DNA of 10,128 nucleotides, taken from assembly GCA_039934475.1 (NCBI GenBank), contig JBDTMC010000285.1:1-10128 (forward strand), in the 5' to 3' direction. The notes under the pieces are model-generated. The model was not told where the DNA came from and ran no database searches. It was given only the letters and a program-made list of their open reading frames with translations. Source of the DNA: JBDTMC01 sp039934475 (GTDB lineage Bacteria; Acidobacteriota; Terriglobia; Bryobacterales; Bryobacteraceae). Below, piece by piece: positions 1-6,707 of the stretch (positions are counted from its first letter, which is position 1; the number at the start of each line of letters is the position of its first letter). The position numbers and the translations under genes are program-made.

Positions 1-1
1 C

Positions 2-628
2 CCGGACCAACGCTCGCGAAACGGATGCGCGGCGGCGTATCTGACGGCACTGGCGGCGCGTTGGCTGATCTACCGAATTTTCAAAGGGCTGGCGATGGAC
101 AAATTCCTCCGTCAAAGCGGAGTGGCTTTTGTTGTCGATCCCACGGGGCGCCTGCGCGCTACGCGACTGGTGGCAGAAACTGTTTACTGGTGCATCCTGC
201 TGAGCGGTGTGCTGGTGGGGCTGAATGTCTTCGGCACGGACCTAACCACGCGGATTGTGCAGGGTTTTGTGTTTCTGCTGCCGAAGCTCGTAATGGCCGG
301 TTTAATTGTTTTGGGCGGCATCTGGTTAGGTCAGTATCTTGGCCGCAGCATGCTGGTTTGGGCCGTGAATGAGAACTTCCCATCGCCGCGCCGGCTGGCC
401 GTGGTAGTGCGGATCCTCATCATTTTTGCCGCAGTGGTGATTGCCGCCGATGAACTGGACTTCGCGCGGAGCGTATTTCTGTCCGCGTTTATTATTTTCG
501 TAGGCGGCGCAGTGCTTACAGCCAGCCTGGCGATCGGACTCGGCAGAGGAAGGATGCACCAGTTCTTTGAGGAGAAACTGGAGCGGCAGAACGATCCTAC
601 AGAGCGTTCGCTGTGGAGCCACCTTTAG
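2..628 (+). CDS. Multi-spanning membrane protein, conserved-TM-helix (MscS/CmpX-like) type, 5' end missing
   Basis: The frame is open from the left edge of the window to a TAG at 626-628, so the gene begins outside; the visible part is 208 residues. An ATG at 95 lies inside the continuous frame and is not needed as a start, because the upstream residues (AARWLIYRIF) continue the membrane-protein pattern. Four hydrophobic segments are visible at roughly residues 57-77, 86-112, 132-150 and 157-181, followed by a short charged tail. The pattern of a hydrophobic helix ending in a Gly-rich stretch and a basic loop (WLGQYLGRSM; later LAIGLGRGR) resembles the repeated conserved TM helix of small mechanosensitive-channel-like proteins. 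The soluble beta domain of true MscS is absent from the visible part. A role as an osmotic or envelope-stress membrane protein is inferred from the family only. The 3' end overlaps the opposing phosphatase gene by 32 bp. Confidence 0.7.
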   Translation, partial: PDQRSRNGCAAAYLTALAARWLIYRIFKGLAMDKFLRQSGVAFVVDPTGRLRATRLVAETVYWCILLSGVLVGLNVFGTDLTTRIVQGFVFLLPKLVMAGLIVLGGIWLGQYLGRSMLVWAVNENFPSPRRLAVVVRILIIFAAVVIAADELDFARSVFLSAFIIFVGGAVLTASLAIGLGRGRMHQFFEEKLERQNDPTERSLWSHL

Positions 629-1421
629 CTTCATCCTCAAGAAGGGCCAACACGGATTCATTCCACCCGGCGGGACCAGGGCGGTCCGTTACCGTACCGT
701 GTATGACGAGTCGCTGTAGTTCGGCGACGTGCGGCGAGCGAATTAGAACTGGAGTGGAGACGGCGTTGAGAAAAGAGGCATCGTTCCAGCCGTCGCCCAG
801 CCCGATGGAGTGAACCGGCCCGTACTGGCGCTCAAAAAGGGCGATGAGGGCTCGGACGGCTACGGATTTATCGTTCGCACCGAGGATGTGCCAGAACCGG
901 CCGCCTCGAGTGATCTGTAATCCCTGTCCTTCGATAGCGGACGCCAGTTCGCCTGCGCGATCAGGATCGAGGACGACGAAGGGCTCATCGTATTCGCGCC
1001 GCTTCGCAAGAACGGCCTGCTCCTGCGACAGTTCACAAAGGTCAGCGACCTCCGGCGCAGTCATTTCGTGAAACCCACGCACACGGCAGCCGCTGCTGTG
1101 AGAAGCTCGTTGTAGTGCGACAACGAGGGCCGCGTAGGGTGTTCCCCACTCCTTGATCTCGTATTCATTGTGTTGCGCGGGCATCGTAGACGGAAAATAC
1201 CCCGCGGGCAGGTACGCCGCGCCACCGTTCTCCACAATGAAGGGATGCGCATTGCCGAGCTGCCGGCGCCAGAATTCGACCTCGGCCCGAGTTTTGCTAG
1301 TGACCGGAATCCACGGGATCCGTTGGTGCTGCAAGAGGTCGAGGGCCGGTTGGGCCGCGTGCCAGCTGTAGGTATCGTGATCCAACAGCGTTCCATCGAG
1401 ATCGGTGAAGATAACAGTCAT
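597..1421 (-). CDS. HAD-IIB phosphatase, probable mannosyl-3-phosphoglycerate phosphatase
   Basis: A 274-residue cytoplasmic HAD phosphatase. Motif I is FTDLDGTLLD, with nucleophile D7 and acid/base D9. Motif II is VTSKTRAE (T41/S42). The motif III lysine is K185 (GANDKS), and motif IV is GLGDGWNDASF (D210, N213, D214). The substrate-side ENGGA motif (64-68) and the C-terminal GPAGWNESV (249-257) are characteristic of mannosyl-3-phosphoglycerate phosphatases. That enzyme removes phosphate from mannosyl-3-phosphoglycerate to give mannosylglycerate, a compatible solute. The length fits the family. I chose the ATG at 1421 because it puts motif I seven residues from the N-terminus and has GGAAG nine bases upstream; a GTG at 1469 would add 16 residues and has no ribosome site. 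No mannosyl-3-phosphoglycerate synthase is in the window, so the exact sugar-phosphate substrate is not certain. A glucosyl-3-phosphoglycerate or generic sugar phosphatase remains possible. Confidence 0.85.
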   Translation of the reverse strand: MTVIFTDLDGTLLDHDTYSWHAAQPALDLLQHQRIPWIPVTSKTRAEVEFWRRQLGNAHPFIVENGGAAYLPAGYFPSTMPAQHNEYEIKEWGTPYAALVVALQRASHSSGCRVRGFHEMTAPEVADLCELSQEQAVLAKRREYDEPFVVLDPDRAGELASAIEGQGLQITRGGRFWHILGANDKSVAVRALIALFERQYGPVHSIGLGDGWNDASFLNAVSTPVLIRSPHVAELQRLVIHGTVTDRPGPAGWNESVLALLEDEAKGGSTANAL

Positions 1422-1491
1422 CGTGGCCCGCTTCCAGCGTAACCCGATGACGCCCGGTGATTCGATCACTGCGTGAGGAGGCGGAAGCAGG
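1422..1491. promoter_or_regulatory. Divergent intergenic region between phosphatase and sensor kinase
   Basis: This 70-bp gap separates the start of the leftward phosphatase gene from the start of the rightward kinase gene, so promoters for both directions should lie in or near it. The kinase ribosome site AGGAGG is at 1476-1481, ten bases before its ATG. The phosphatase site (GGAAG on the minus strand) is at 1431-1435. I see no convincing -35/-10 pair in the remaining bases, so the promoters may use non-consensus elements or reach into the coding ends. Confidence 0.4.
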
Positions 1492-2832
1492 ATGAGTTCG
1501 CGAAGCTGGCTGGCACTCTCAATCGGGTTCGGAACGCTGATACTTTTGATCGGCCTGCTCGGCGTAGGAGCAATGCGTCGGGCACGGGCCCTGCAAGAAG
1601 AGACGGTGGCTGCCCATAACGCGTATCTACAGACAGATGCCTCTCTGCGGGAGATTCCGGCGGATCTCTATTGGGGTGACGTTCTGATCCGCGATTACCT
1701 TCTGGACCCGTCGCATCTGATGGCGCCCTCGTACCGGGAGCAACTGCGTGACAGACGCTCTTCGATCAGGGAACGGTTGGATCATCTGGCAGAGCAACTG
1801 GGAGGCAAGGATTCGGCGCGGCTGAGTCAATTGCGCAAAGAGGTGCAAGGGTATTGGGATTCGATGGATCCCATCCTGACGTGGACTCCGCAGGAAAAGA
1901 CTTTGTTCAGCAGGATCTTCCTGCGCGATCAGGTATTGCCGCGGCGTGAGGCTGTAGTCGCTTTGGCGCGGGAGATCAGCAACCTCAACTCCACCAACTT
2001 CCACAATGAGCAGGAGCGCTTGAAAGAGCGCGAGGAGGTCTTTCAGGGTTTCTTGTTGAGGACTTTGGCCGGCTCACTGGCGCTTGGCCTGGTGGTGGCA
2101 CTGCTCACCATCGCTCGCGTCGGCTACCTGGAGCGCCGCACTGAGCAGCAGCGCGAACGAGCGGAGCAAGCCGAAGAGGGCTTACGCCGGCTCTCGCGCA
2201 AGCTGGTACGGACACAAGAGGAGGAGCGTAGGGCGCTGTCGCGGGAACTACACGACGCCGTGGGCCAGATGCTCTCCGCGATGACAATGGAACTGGGGAA
2301 CCTGGAGTCAGTGATCGCGTCCCCGGACAAAGTACGGGCGCGGCTGGAGGAGGCACGGAGTTTGAACGCAGAAACGATACGTGGCGTGCGAGACCTGGCA
2401 ATGGGTCTACGGCCTGCGATGCTGGACGAATTGGGATTGGGGCCTGCGCTGCGGTGGCAGTGCCGGGAGTTTTCGCGGCGAAGCGGTGTGCCGGTGACGG
2501 TGCAAATCGATGGCGATCTGGAAAGCCTGCCGGAGACCCATCGAACCTGCATCTACCGGATCGTTCAGGAGGGGCTGACTAACTGCGCACGGCACGCGCG
2601 GGCGAGCAACATCCGCATCTCCGTCTACGGCCGGGCGGACTCGATCCGGTTGTCGATCCAGGACGACGGCGTCGGCTTCGACAGTGAAGGGTCCTTCGGC
2701 GGACTGGGCCTGATCGGAATTCAGGAACGGGTAAGGGAGTTAGAGGGAACGGCTACTGTCATCTCCCAGCCACAACGAGGAACCAGCGTCGAAGTGGAAG
2801 TCCCGGTGGACCGCGGAGTCACAGCCGAATGA
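1492..2832 (+). CDS. Membrane sensor histidine kinase, NarL/LuxR-class (HisKA_3)
   Basis: A 446-residue inner-membrane histidine kinase. Residues 6-28 and about 187-208 form two membrane helices. They flank a roughly 160-residue, mostly helical extracytoplasmic sensor region that resembles four-helix-bundle sensors and has no recognisable ligand motif. A charged coiled-coil linker (about 213-248) leads into the dimerisation helix. The phosphoacceptor is H254 in SRELHDAVGQ, the HisKA_3 signature. The HATPase domain shows the N box QEGLTNCARHAR (N364), the G1 box DDGVGFD (391-397) and the G2 box GGLGLIGI (403-410). All key residues are present, so it should be active. AGGAGG lies ten bases upstream of the ATG. 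The stop overlaps the start of the response regulator gene (ATGA), which indicates translational coupling and a cognate pair. The signal is unknown; the neighbouring cytochrome operon makes a redox or envelope cue conceivable, but this is inference. Confidence 0.93.
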   Translation: MSSRSWLALSIGFGTLILLIGLLGVGAMRRARALQEETVAAHNAYLQTDASLREIPADLYWGDVLIRDYLLDPSHLMAPSYREQLRDRRSSIRERLDHLAEQLGGKDSARLSQLRKEVQGYWDSMDPILTWTPQEKTLFSRIFLRDQVLPRREAVVALAREISNLNSTNFHNEQERLKEREEVFQGFLLRTLAGSLALGLVVALLTIARVGYLERRTEQQRERAEQAEEGLRRLSRKLVRTQEEERRALSRELHDAVGQMLSAMTMELGNLESVIASPDKVRARLEEARSLNAETIRGVRDLAMGLRPAMLDELGLGPALRWQCREFSRRSGVPVTVQIDGDLESLPETHRTCIYRIVQEGLTNCARHARASNIRISVYGRADSIRLSIQDDGVGFDSEGSFGGLGLIGIQERVRELEGTATVISQPQRGTSVEVEVPVDRGVTAE

Positions 2833-3479
2833 TCCGCGTACTGATCGCCGACGATCACGGAATAATGCGTAAAGGCCTGCGGCTGCAGTTGGAACAACAT
2901 GAAGGGATCGAGGTGGTGGGCGAGGCGACCGACGGACGGGAGGCGGTAAAACTGGCCGAGGAACTGAAGCCGGCCCTGGTGATCATGGATATCGGAATGC
3001 CGAACCTCAACGGCATTGAAGCGACGGCACAGATTGTGAGACGCAATCCGGCGATGGGTGTGATCATCCTGAGTGTTTATTCGGACGAAGAGTATCTGCT
3101 GCGCGCGCTTACGGCAGGGGCAAAGGGTTACCTGCTGAAGGAGAGCGCCGACGTTGACCTGCTGCGGGCCGTTCAATCGGTGGCCCAGGGGAAGTCCTTT
3201 TTCAGTCCCACGGTGGCGAAAATGCTGCTGGACGACTACGTGCTTCAGATCAAACAGCGGGGACTTAAGGACTCCTACGCTCTGCTCAGCGACCGCGAGA
3301 AAGAGGTCTTTCAACTTCTGGCGGAAGGGAAATCGGCCAAAGACATCGCCGCGGTGTTGAACCTGAGCCCCTACACGATTGAGACGCACCGCACGCACAT
3401 CATGCAGAAGCTGGATCTACACAGTTCGGTGGAACTGGTGCTGTACGCGGTACGCAAGAAGATCATATCGTTCTCATAG
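2829..3479 (+). CDS. NarL/FixJ-family response regulator (REC-HTH)
   Basis: A 216-residue DNA-binding response regulator. The receiver domain (about 1-120) has the acidic pair D8/D9, the phosphoacceptor D54 in VIMDIGMPNLNG, the switch residue S82 and K104 in GYLLKES. The LuxR-type helix-turn-helix (about 150-212) begins LLSDREKEV and has the recognition region LSPYTIETHRTHIMQKL. It should be phosphorylated by the kinase encoded immediately upstream, whose stop codon it overlaps by four bases. It would then bind inverted-repeat operators as a dimer. The next gene on the same strand starts 288 bp downstream behind its own candidate promoter, so the regulator is probably the last gene of its transcript. 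Its targets are unknown; the cytochrome operon downstream is the nearest candidate. Confidence 0.95.
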   Translation: MIRVLIADDHGIMRKGLRLQLEQHEGIEVVGEATDGREAVKLAEELKPALVIMDIGMPNLNGIEATAQIVRRNPAMGVIILSVYSDEEYLLRALTAGAKGYLLKESADVDLLRAVQSVAQGKSFFSPTVAKMLLDDYVLQIKQRGLKDSYALLSDREKEVFQLLAEGKSAKDIAAVLNLSPYTIETHRTHIMQKLDLHSSVELVLYAVRKKIISFS

Positions 3480-3496
3480 CCGACCGAAATCCGGTG

Positions 3497-3504
3497 TAAC
3501 GTTA
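3497..3504. repeat. Short perfect palindrome downstream of the response regulator
   Basis: TAACGTTA reads the same on both strands and lies 18 bases after the response-regulator stop. It could be half of a LuxR/NarL-type operator, but an 8-bp palindrome may occur by chance. Confidence 0.2.
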
Positions 3505-3515
3505 GCCCGGTGAGC

Positions 3516-3554
3516 ATCACTCATCATTTGCGAAAACACGCGATGGTGAGCGAT
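3516..3554 (+). terminator. Long imperfect hairpin, possible terminator of the two-component operon
   Basis: Bases 3516-3527 (ATCACTCATCAT) pair with 3543-3554 (ATGGTGAGCGAT), with one A-C mismatch and one G-T wobble. The tip continues with GCG (3530-3532) against CGC (3539-3541), closing on the loop AAAACA. It starts 37 bases after the response-regulator stop and is followed by a pyrimidine-rich run (3560-3570) rather than a clean T tract. A terminator is the simplest reading; an operator-like inverted repeat is the alternative. Confidence 0.4.
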
Positions 3555-3570
3555 ATGGGATTTCTCTCTT

Positions 3571-3602
3571 GCGGAGTGGTTTGCGAGCCAGCAGAACTCC
3601 GC
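3571..3602 (+). repeat. Inverted repeat, 7-bp perfect stem
   Basis: GCGGAGT (3571-3577) is perfectly complementary to ACTCCGC (3596-3602), with 18 bases between. It is the second of three consecutive inverted repeats in this gap and abuts the third one at 3602/3603. It has no coding potential. Its role is unknown. Confidence 0.35.
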
Positions 3603-3623
3603 GCCGCCTATTTTTAGGCGGCG
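3602..3623 (+). terminator. Strong GC-rich hairpin with TTTT loop, possible terminator
   Basis: CGCCGCCTA (3602-3610) pairs perfectly with TAGGCGGCG (3615-3623) around a TTTT loop, giving a nine-base-pair, GC-rich stem. No T tract follows (the next bases are GCAGATTGG), so it is not a classical intrinsic terminator. It may still be the end of the two-component transcript, a transcript-stabilising structure, or a member of a dispersed repeat family. It lies upstream of the candidate promoter of the cytochrome operon, so that transcript would not contain it. Confidence 0.45.
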
Positions 3624-3661
3624 GCAGATTGGAAGCGACGGGCAATTCCCGAATAAATGCT

Positions 3662-3691
3662 TTGCTTAGCTATTAGTCCGTCGAGTATAAT
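3662..3691 (+). promoter_or_regulatory. Candidate sigma-70-type promoter of the cytochrome operon
   Basis: A perfect -10 hexamer TATAAT (3686-3691) lies 18 bases downstream of TTGCTT (3662-3667), a weak -35 that matches only the TTG of the consensus. Transcription would begin near 3698 and give a leader of about 70 nt before the ATG at 3768. The small inverted repeat CGGG-CAATT-CCCG (3639-3651) ends 10 bases before the -35 and could be an operator. In this GC-rich context the consensus -10 stands out, but no expression evidence is available. Confidence 0.45.
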
Positions 3692-3750
3692 TGCACGCGG
3701 CTATTCAACACTGGGAAACTTCTACGCAGCCTTTGCTCGCACTGAGCAAC

Positions 3751-3757
3751 AGAGGGG
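3751..3757 (+). promoter_or_regulatory. Ribosome-binding site fixing the start of the first cytochrome gene
   Basis: AGAGGGG ends ten bases before the ATG at 3768. The frame is open back to an ATG at 3657, but that codon has no ribosome site and the extra 37 codons would run through the TATAAT box. This site therefore decides for 3768. Confidence 0.6.
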
Positions 3758-3767
3758 ATCGATCAGG

Positions 3768-5243
3768 ATGACGACGCGGACCCGTACGGTCGTGGCCTTG
3801 GTAGCAGTGGCCATACTGCTGCTAGTGATTGCCCATTTTTTCAGGCGCTTCACGCGCGATGTGGCGGTTGTGTATTCCGACCCAGTGGAGCATTTCAAAT
3901 ACGGATCCACGGGAGGCGAAATCCAGACCGGAATTCCTTACTCCGTGTGGATGACGCTGCCCCGTATCTTCGGTTTACCGGGCGGTAATTATCAATCCTT
4001 CGGCTTCCTCTATGAAGACGGGAGAGACCTGCCGATTGGCGTTTCCAAACGCAATTATCAGGGAATCGACCGCGTTTCTTTCAATTGCGCGATCTGCCAT
4101 TACGGCTCGGTACGGGACGCTGCCGCTTCGCCCCCGCGGCGCATAGCGGCAATGCCGTCGAATACGGTGGACTTGCGGGCCTTCTACAACTTCCTCTTCG
4201 AGGCGGCCAAGAACGACAAGTTCTCCGCGGGCCTGGTGCTCTCAGAAGGGCAGAAGATGGGCATCAAGGAAGACTTCATCAACCGGCAGATTCTGCGGTT
4301 CTATGCCGTAATCGCGATGCGCACCTTCCTGCTTGATTTCAGCTACCGGCTGAAGTTCATTATGGACGAGCCGGAGTTTGGGCCTGGGCGGATCGACACG
4401 TTCAGTCCGGCAAAGGCGCTGATGAGCTTTCAGACGAGCATTGAGAAGATGCCGAAAGAAGAGAGGATCGGCACTACGGACTTGCCTTCCGTGTGGTACC
4501 AGGGAAAGCGCGAGGGCATGCAGTTGCATTGGGACGGGAACAACACCGACGTCCGTGAGCGGGATCGCAGCGCGGCGTTCGGCACAGGCGCGTATCCAGC
4601 AACACTTGACAGGGCCAGTATGGCGCGCGTGGAGGACTGGCTGATTAACACGGCTGCACCGCTGCCGTTTCCGTATCCGATCGACGCAACGAAGTCGGTC
4701 CGCGGCAAGGTGATTTACGACCAGTTGTGCGAGCACTGCCATGGGCCCGATGGTAAGAACTTCACTCCGGGACAAAAGGAGTTAGGTAAGGTTACTCCGA
4801 TCGATGAAATTAAGACGGACCGGCACCGTCTTGACTCGTATACGCGAGAACTGGCCGTCAACCAAAACCTGTTGTACGCCGAGACCAAGAACCCCGAGGA
4901 GCGTTTCAGCCATTTCCGTAAGACCTATGGATACGCGAACATGCCGCTGGACGGAGTCTGGCTGCGGGCGCCGTACCTGCATAACGGATCGGTGCCAACA
5001 CTACGGGATCTACTGGAACCGGGCGCAAACAGGCCGCCCAAGTTTTATCGCGGCGACGACGTTTTCGACCCGGTCCGCGTAGGCTTCGAATCGAACGTGC
5101 CGGCGAGGAACGGACAAAACTACTTCCCTTACGACACGAAAGTGGAGGGTAACTTCAACACGGGGCATGAGGGCAAATACTACGGCACGGAACTGCCCCC
5201 GGCTGATAAAGACGCGTTAGTGGAGTATCTGAAGACGTTCTAG
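3768..5243 (+). CDS. Membrane-anchored diheme c-type cytochrome, RoxA/MauG-like (paralogue 1)
   Basis: A 491-residue extracytoplasmic diheme protein held by an N-terminal membrane helix (about 8-23). Heme c motif 1 is CAICH (C107, C110, H111) and motif 2 is CEHCH (C321, C324, H325). The half around the second heme holds the signature WLRAPYLHNGSVPTLRDLLE (398-417, with H405), followed by FYRGDD, and the motif KTDRHRLDSY (349-358). DLPSVW (238-243) and HWDGN (254-258) lie between the hemes. This arrangement is that of the RoxA-like / diheme cytochrome c peroxidase group, whose known members include rubber oxygenase RoxA and, more remotely, MauG. It is shorter than RoxA (about 680 residues). 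Hemes would be attached on the outer side of the inner membrane. Whether it is an oxygenase, a peroxidase or an electron carrier cannot be told from sequence. It is the first gene of the operon; the next starts 12 bases after its stop. Confidence 0.85.
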   Translation: MTTRTRTVVALVAVAILLLVIAHFFRRFTRDVAVVYSDPVEHFKYGSTGGEIQTGIPYSVWMTLPRIFGLPGGNYQSFGFLYEDGRDLPIGVSKRNYQGIDRVSFNCAICHYGSVRDAAASPPRRIAAMPSNTVDLRAFYNFLFEAAKNDKFSAGLVLSEGQKMGIKEDFINRQILRFYAVIAMRTFLLDFSYRLKFIMDEPEFGPGRIDTFSPAKALMSFQTSIEKMPKEERIGTTDLPSVWYQGKREGMQLHWDGNNTDVRERDRSAAFGTGAYPATLDRASMARVEDWLINTAAPLPFPYPIDATKSVRGKVIYDQLCEHCHGPDGKNFTPGQKELGKVTPIDEIKTDRHRLDSYTRELAVNQNLLYAETKNPEERFSHFRKTYGYANMPLDGVWLRAPYLHNGSVPTLRDLLEPGANRPPKFYRGDDVFDPVRVGFESNVPARNGQNYFPYDTKVEGNFNTGHEGKYYGTELPPADKDALVEYLKTF

Positions 5244-5249
5244 AGGAGG
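5244..5249 (+). promoter_or_regulatory. Ribosome-binding site for a GTG start
   Basis: A perfect AGGAGG begins directly after the stop of the first cytochrome gene and lies six bases before GTG at 5256. It supports the GTG as the true start of the second cytochrome gene. Confidence 0.65.
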
Positions 5250-5255
5250 CGTACC

Positions 5256-6707
5256 GTGTCGACTTGGAAAAAATGGTTACTAGTAATTGTCGTGCTGCTG
5301 GTAGTAGTCGGCGCCGTCGGAGGCTACACGGCATGGTACCGGTTCTTCCGCGAAGTGCCCGATGGCCCGTTCGCTAGCGATGACGACCGCTTTCTCTATG
5401 GGTCGATTAATACGGAGTCCAAGGCAGGGATACCGTATTGGATTTGGGTGGCGATGCCGCGCGTGTGTTCCGATCTGTTGCCAGGCAATGGCCAAGGCGG
5501 ATATCTCGCGTTTGGGCTTCCGTGGGCAGAAGGACATGAACTACCGGCCGGATTCACCAAGAAGACCGTGGGCTTCCCGCGCGTTGGCAATAACTGCGCG
5601 GTCTGCCACGCCCAGACGTACCGGCTGAAGGCGGACGGCGCCGTGACTATCGTTCCGGTAGGGTCGAATCACACGTTCAATACGCAGGGGCTATTGCGGT
5701 TCATGACCGCCTGCGCCGCCGATCCCCGTTTCAACGCAGATACGATCATGGCGGAGATTGCGCCGCATGCCAACTTCGACTGGATCGATAAGCTGGCGTG
5801 GCGATTGGCGATTATCCCGCAAACCAAGAAGGCGCTGCTGGCACGCGATTCGCAGTTCAGCTGGATGAACCGGCCGAACTGGCCAGATTGGGGTCCGGGG
5901 CGCGACGATCCGATGAACCTCACCAAGTACTTCATGACTAACATGCCGGTGGACAGCACGGTGGGGAGCGCCGATTTCCCGTCCATCTGGAACTTGGGTC
6001 TGCGAGAGGGCAAGAACCTCAATTGGGGCGGCGAGACGCCGGCGCCGATTTCGGTGATCATCGATTCCGCGCTGGGCTTGCAGGCCGATCCAAAGACGGT
6101 AGTGGATCACGCGAAGTGGATTCTTGGTTATGCGTCGCGCAAGAAGGCGCCGAAGTTTCCGTTCCCAGTGGACGAGGCCCTGGCAGGGCGCGGCAAGGTG
6201 ATCTTCGAGGGCCTGTGCGGATCCTGCCACGCCTTTGGAGCGCCGCGTACGGGCACGGTAATTCCGGTGGAAGAAGTGGGCACCGACCGAAACCGGCTTG
6301 ATACGTGGACGCAAGCAGCCGCGGATCAAGCTAACGCGGCCGTGGATAAGTTGGGGATCAAACGTGTCGGCCTGATCAAGACGAACGGTTACCAGGCGGT
6401 TCCGCTGGACGGAATCTGGTTGCGCGCGCCTTACTTTCACAACGGTTCAGTGCCGAATCTGCGCGATGTGCTGGAACCGGCTGAGAACCGGACGAAGGTT
6501 TTCTATCGCGGTTACGACGTCTACGATCCGATCAACATGGGCTTCGATTCACAATCTACCGAAGCTCAGAAACGCGGGTTTAAGTTAGACACAGCAGTAA
6601 AAGGCAATGGGAATCAGGGTCACTTGTACGGCACGACGCTCGTGCAAGCCGACAAGACGGCCTTGATTGAATACTTGAAAACGATGGGACCTGTGGAGGG
6701 ACAGTAA
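5256..6707 (+). CDS. Membrane-anchored diheme c-type cytochrome, RoxA/MauG-like (paralogue 2)
   Basis: A 483-residue protein starting at GTG. It is anchored by a membrane helix (about 7-28) and otherwise extracytoplasmic. Heme c motifs are CAVCH (C114, C117, H118) and CGSCH (C321, C324, H325). Between them lies ADFPSIWNLGLREG (239-252) and LNWGG (255-259). After the second heme come GTDRNRLDTW (342-351), WLRAPYFHNGSVPNLRDVLE (388-407, H395) and FYRGYD. It is collinear with the preceding gene over almost its whole length, with the second heme at the same residue number, so the two are an old tandem duplication that has diverged. Both probably work in the same extracytoplasmic pathway, perhaps as a complex or as sequential redox partners. 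The stop overlaps the next start by one base (TAATG), indicating translational coupling. The catalytic activity is unknown. Confidence 0.85.
   Translation: MSTWKKWLLVIVVLLVVVGAVGGYTAWYRFFREVPDGPFASDDDRFLYGSINTESKAGIPYWIWVAMPRVCSDLLPGNGQGGYLAFGLPWAEGHELPAGFTKKTVGFPRVGNNCAVCHAQTYRLKADGAVTIVPVGSNHTFNTQGLLRFMTACAADPRFNADTIMAEIAPHANFDWIDKLAWRLAIIPQTKKALLARDSQFSWMNRPNWPDWGPGRDDPMNLTKYFMTNMPVDSTVGSADFPSIWNLGLREGKNLNWGGETPAPISVIIDSALGLQADPKTVVDHAKWILGYASRKKAPKFPFPVDEALAGRGKVIFEGLCGSCHAFGAPRTGTVIPVEEVGTDRNRLDTWTQAAADQANAAVDKLGIKRVGLIKTNGYQAVPLDGIWLRAPYFHNGSVPNLRDVLEPAENRTKVFYRGYDVYDPINMGFDSQSTEAQKRGFKLDTAVKGNGNQGHLYGTTLVQADKTALIEYLKTMGPVEGQ

Noticed and set aside
25..372. Plus-strand open frame of 115 codons near the left edge
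   Set aside because: It overlaps, in another frame, the membrane-protein gene, which has clear hydrophobic segments and an uninterrupted frame from the window edge. This translation is low in hydrophobic runs and looks like a frame shadow.
2721..3398. Minus-strand open frame of 225 codons across the kinase end and response regulator
   Set aside because: It is opposite two well-supported overlapping genes with intact motifs, and its translation shows no domain features.
3657..3767. N-terminal extension of the first cytochrome gene from ATG 3657
   Set aside because: There is no Shine-Dalgarno site before 3657, and the extension would run through the TATAAT box and precede a proper membrane anchor. 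ATG 3768 has AGAGGGG at good spacing.
3480..3767. Possible small protein or RNA gene in the gap
   Set aside because: I found no tRNA-like cloverleaf, no small open frame with a ribosome site, and no known riboswitch pattern. Only the inverted repeats and the promoter-like elements could be supported.
4242..4775. Minus-strand open frame of 177 codons inside the first cytochrome gene
   Set aside because: It is antisense to a strongly supported gene and has no ribosome site or motifs.
5691..6440. Long open frame on the minus strand inside the second cytochrome gene (249 codons)
   Set aside because: It lies opposite a clear diheme cytochrome gene, has no ribosome site or recognisable motif, and its composition (rich in Arg, His and Ala) is typical of the antisense of a GC-rich gene. 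A similar start-like stretch occurs opposite the paralogous signature block of the first cytochrome gene, as expected for a shadow.
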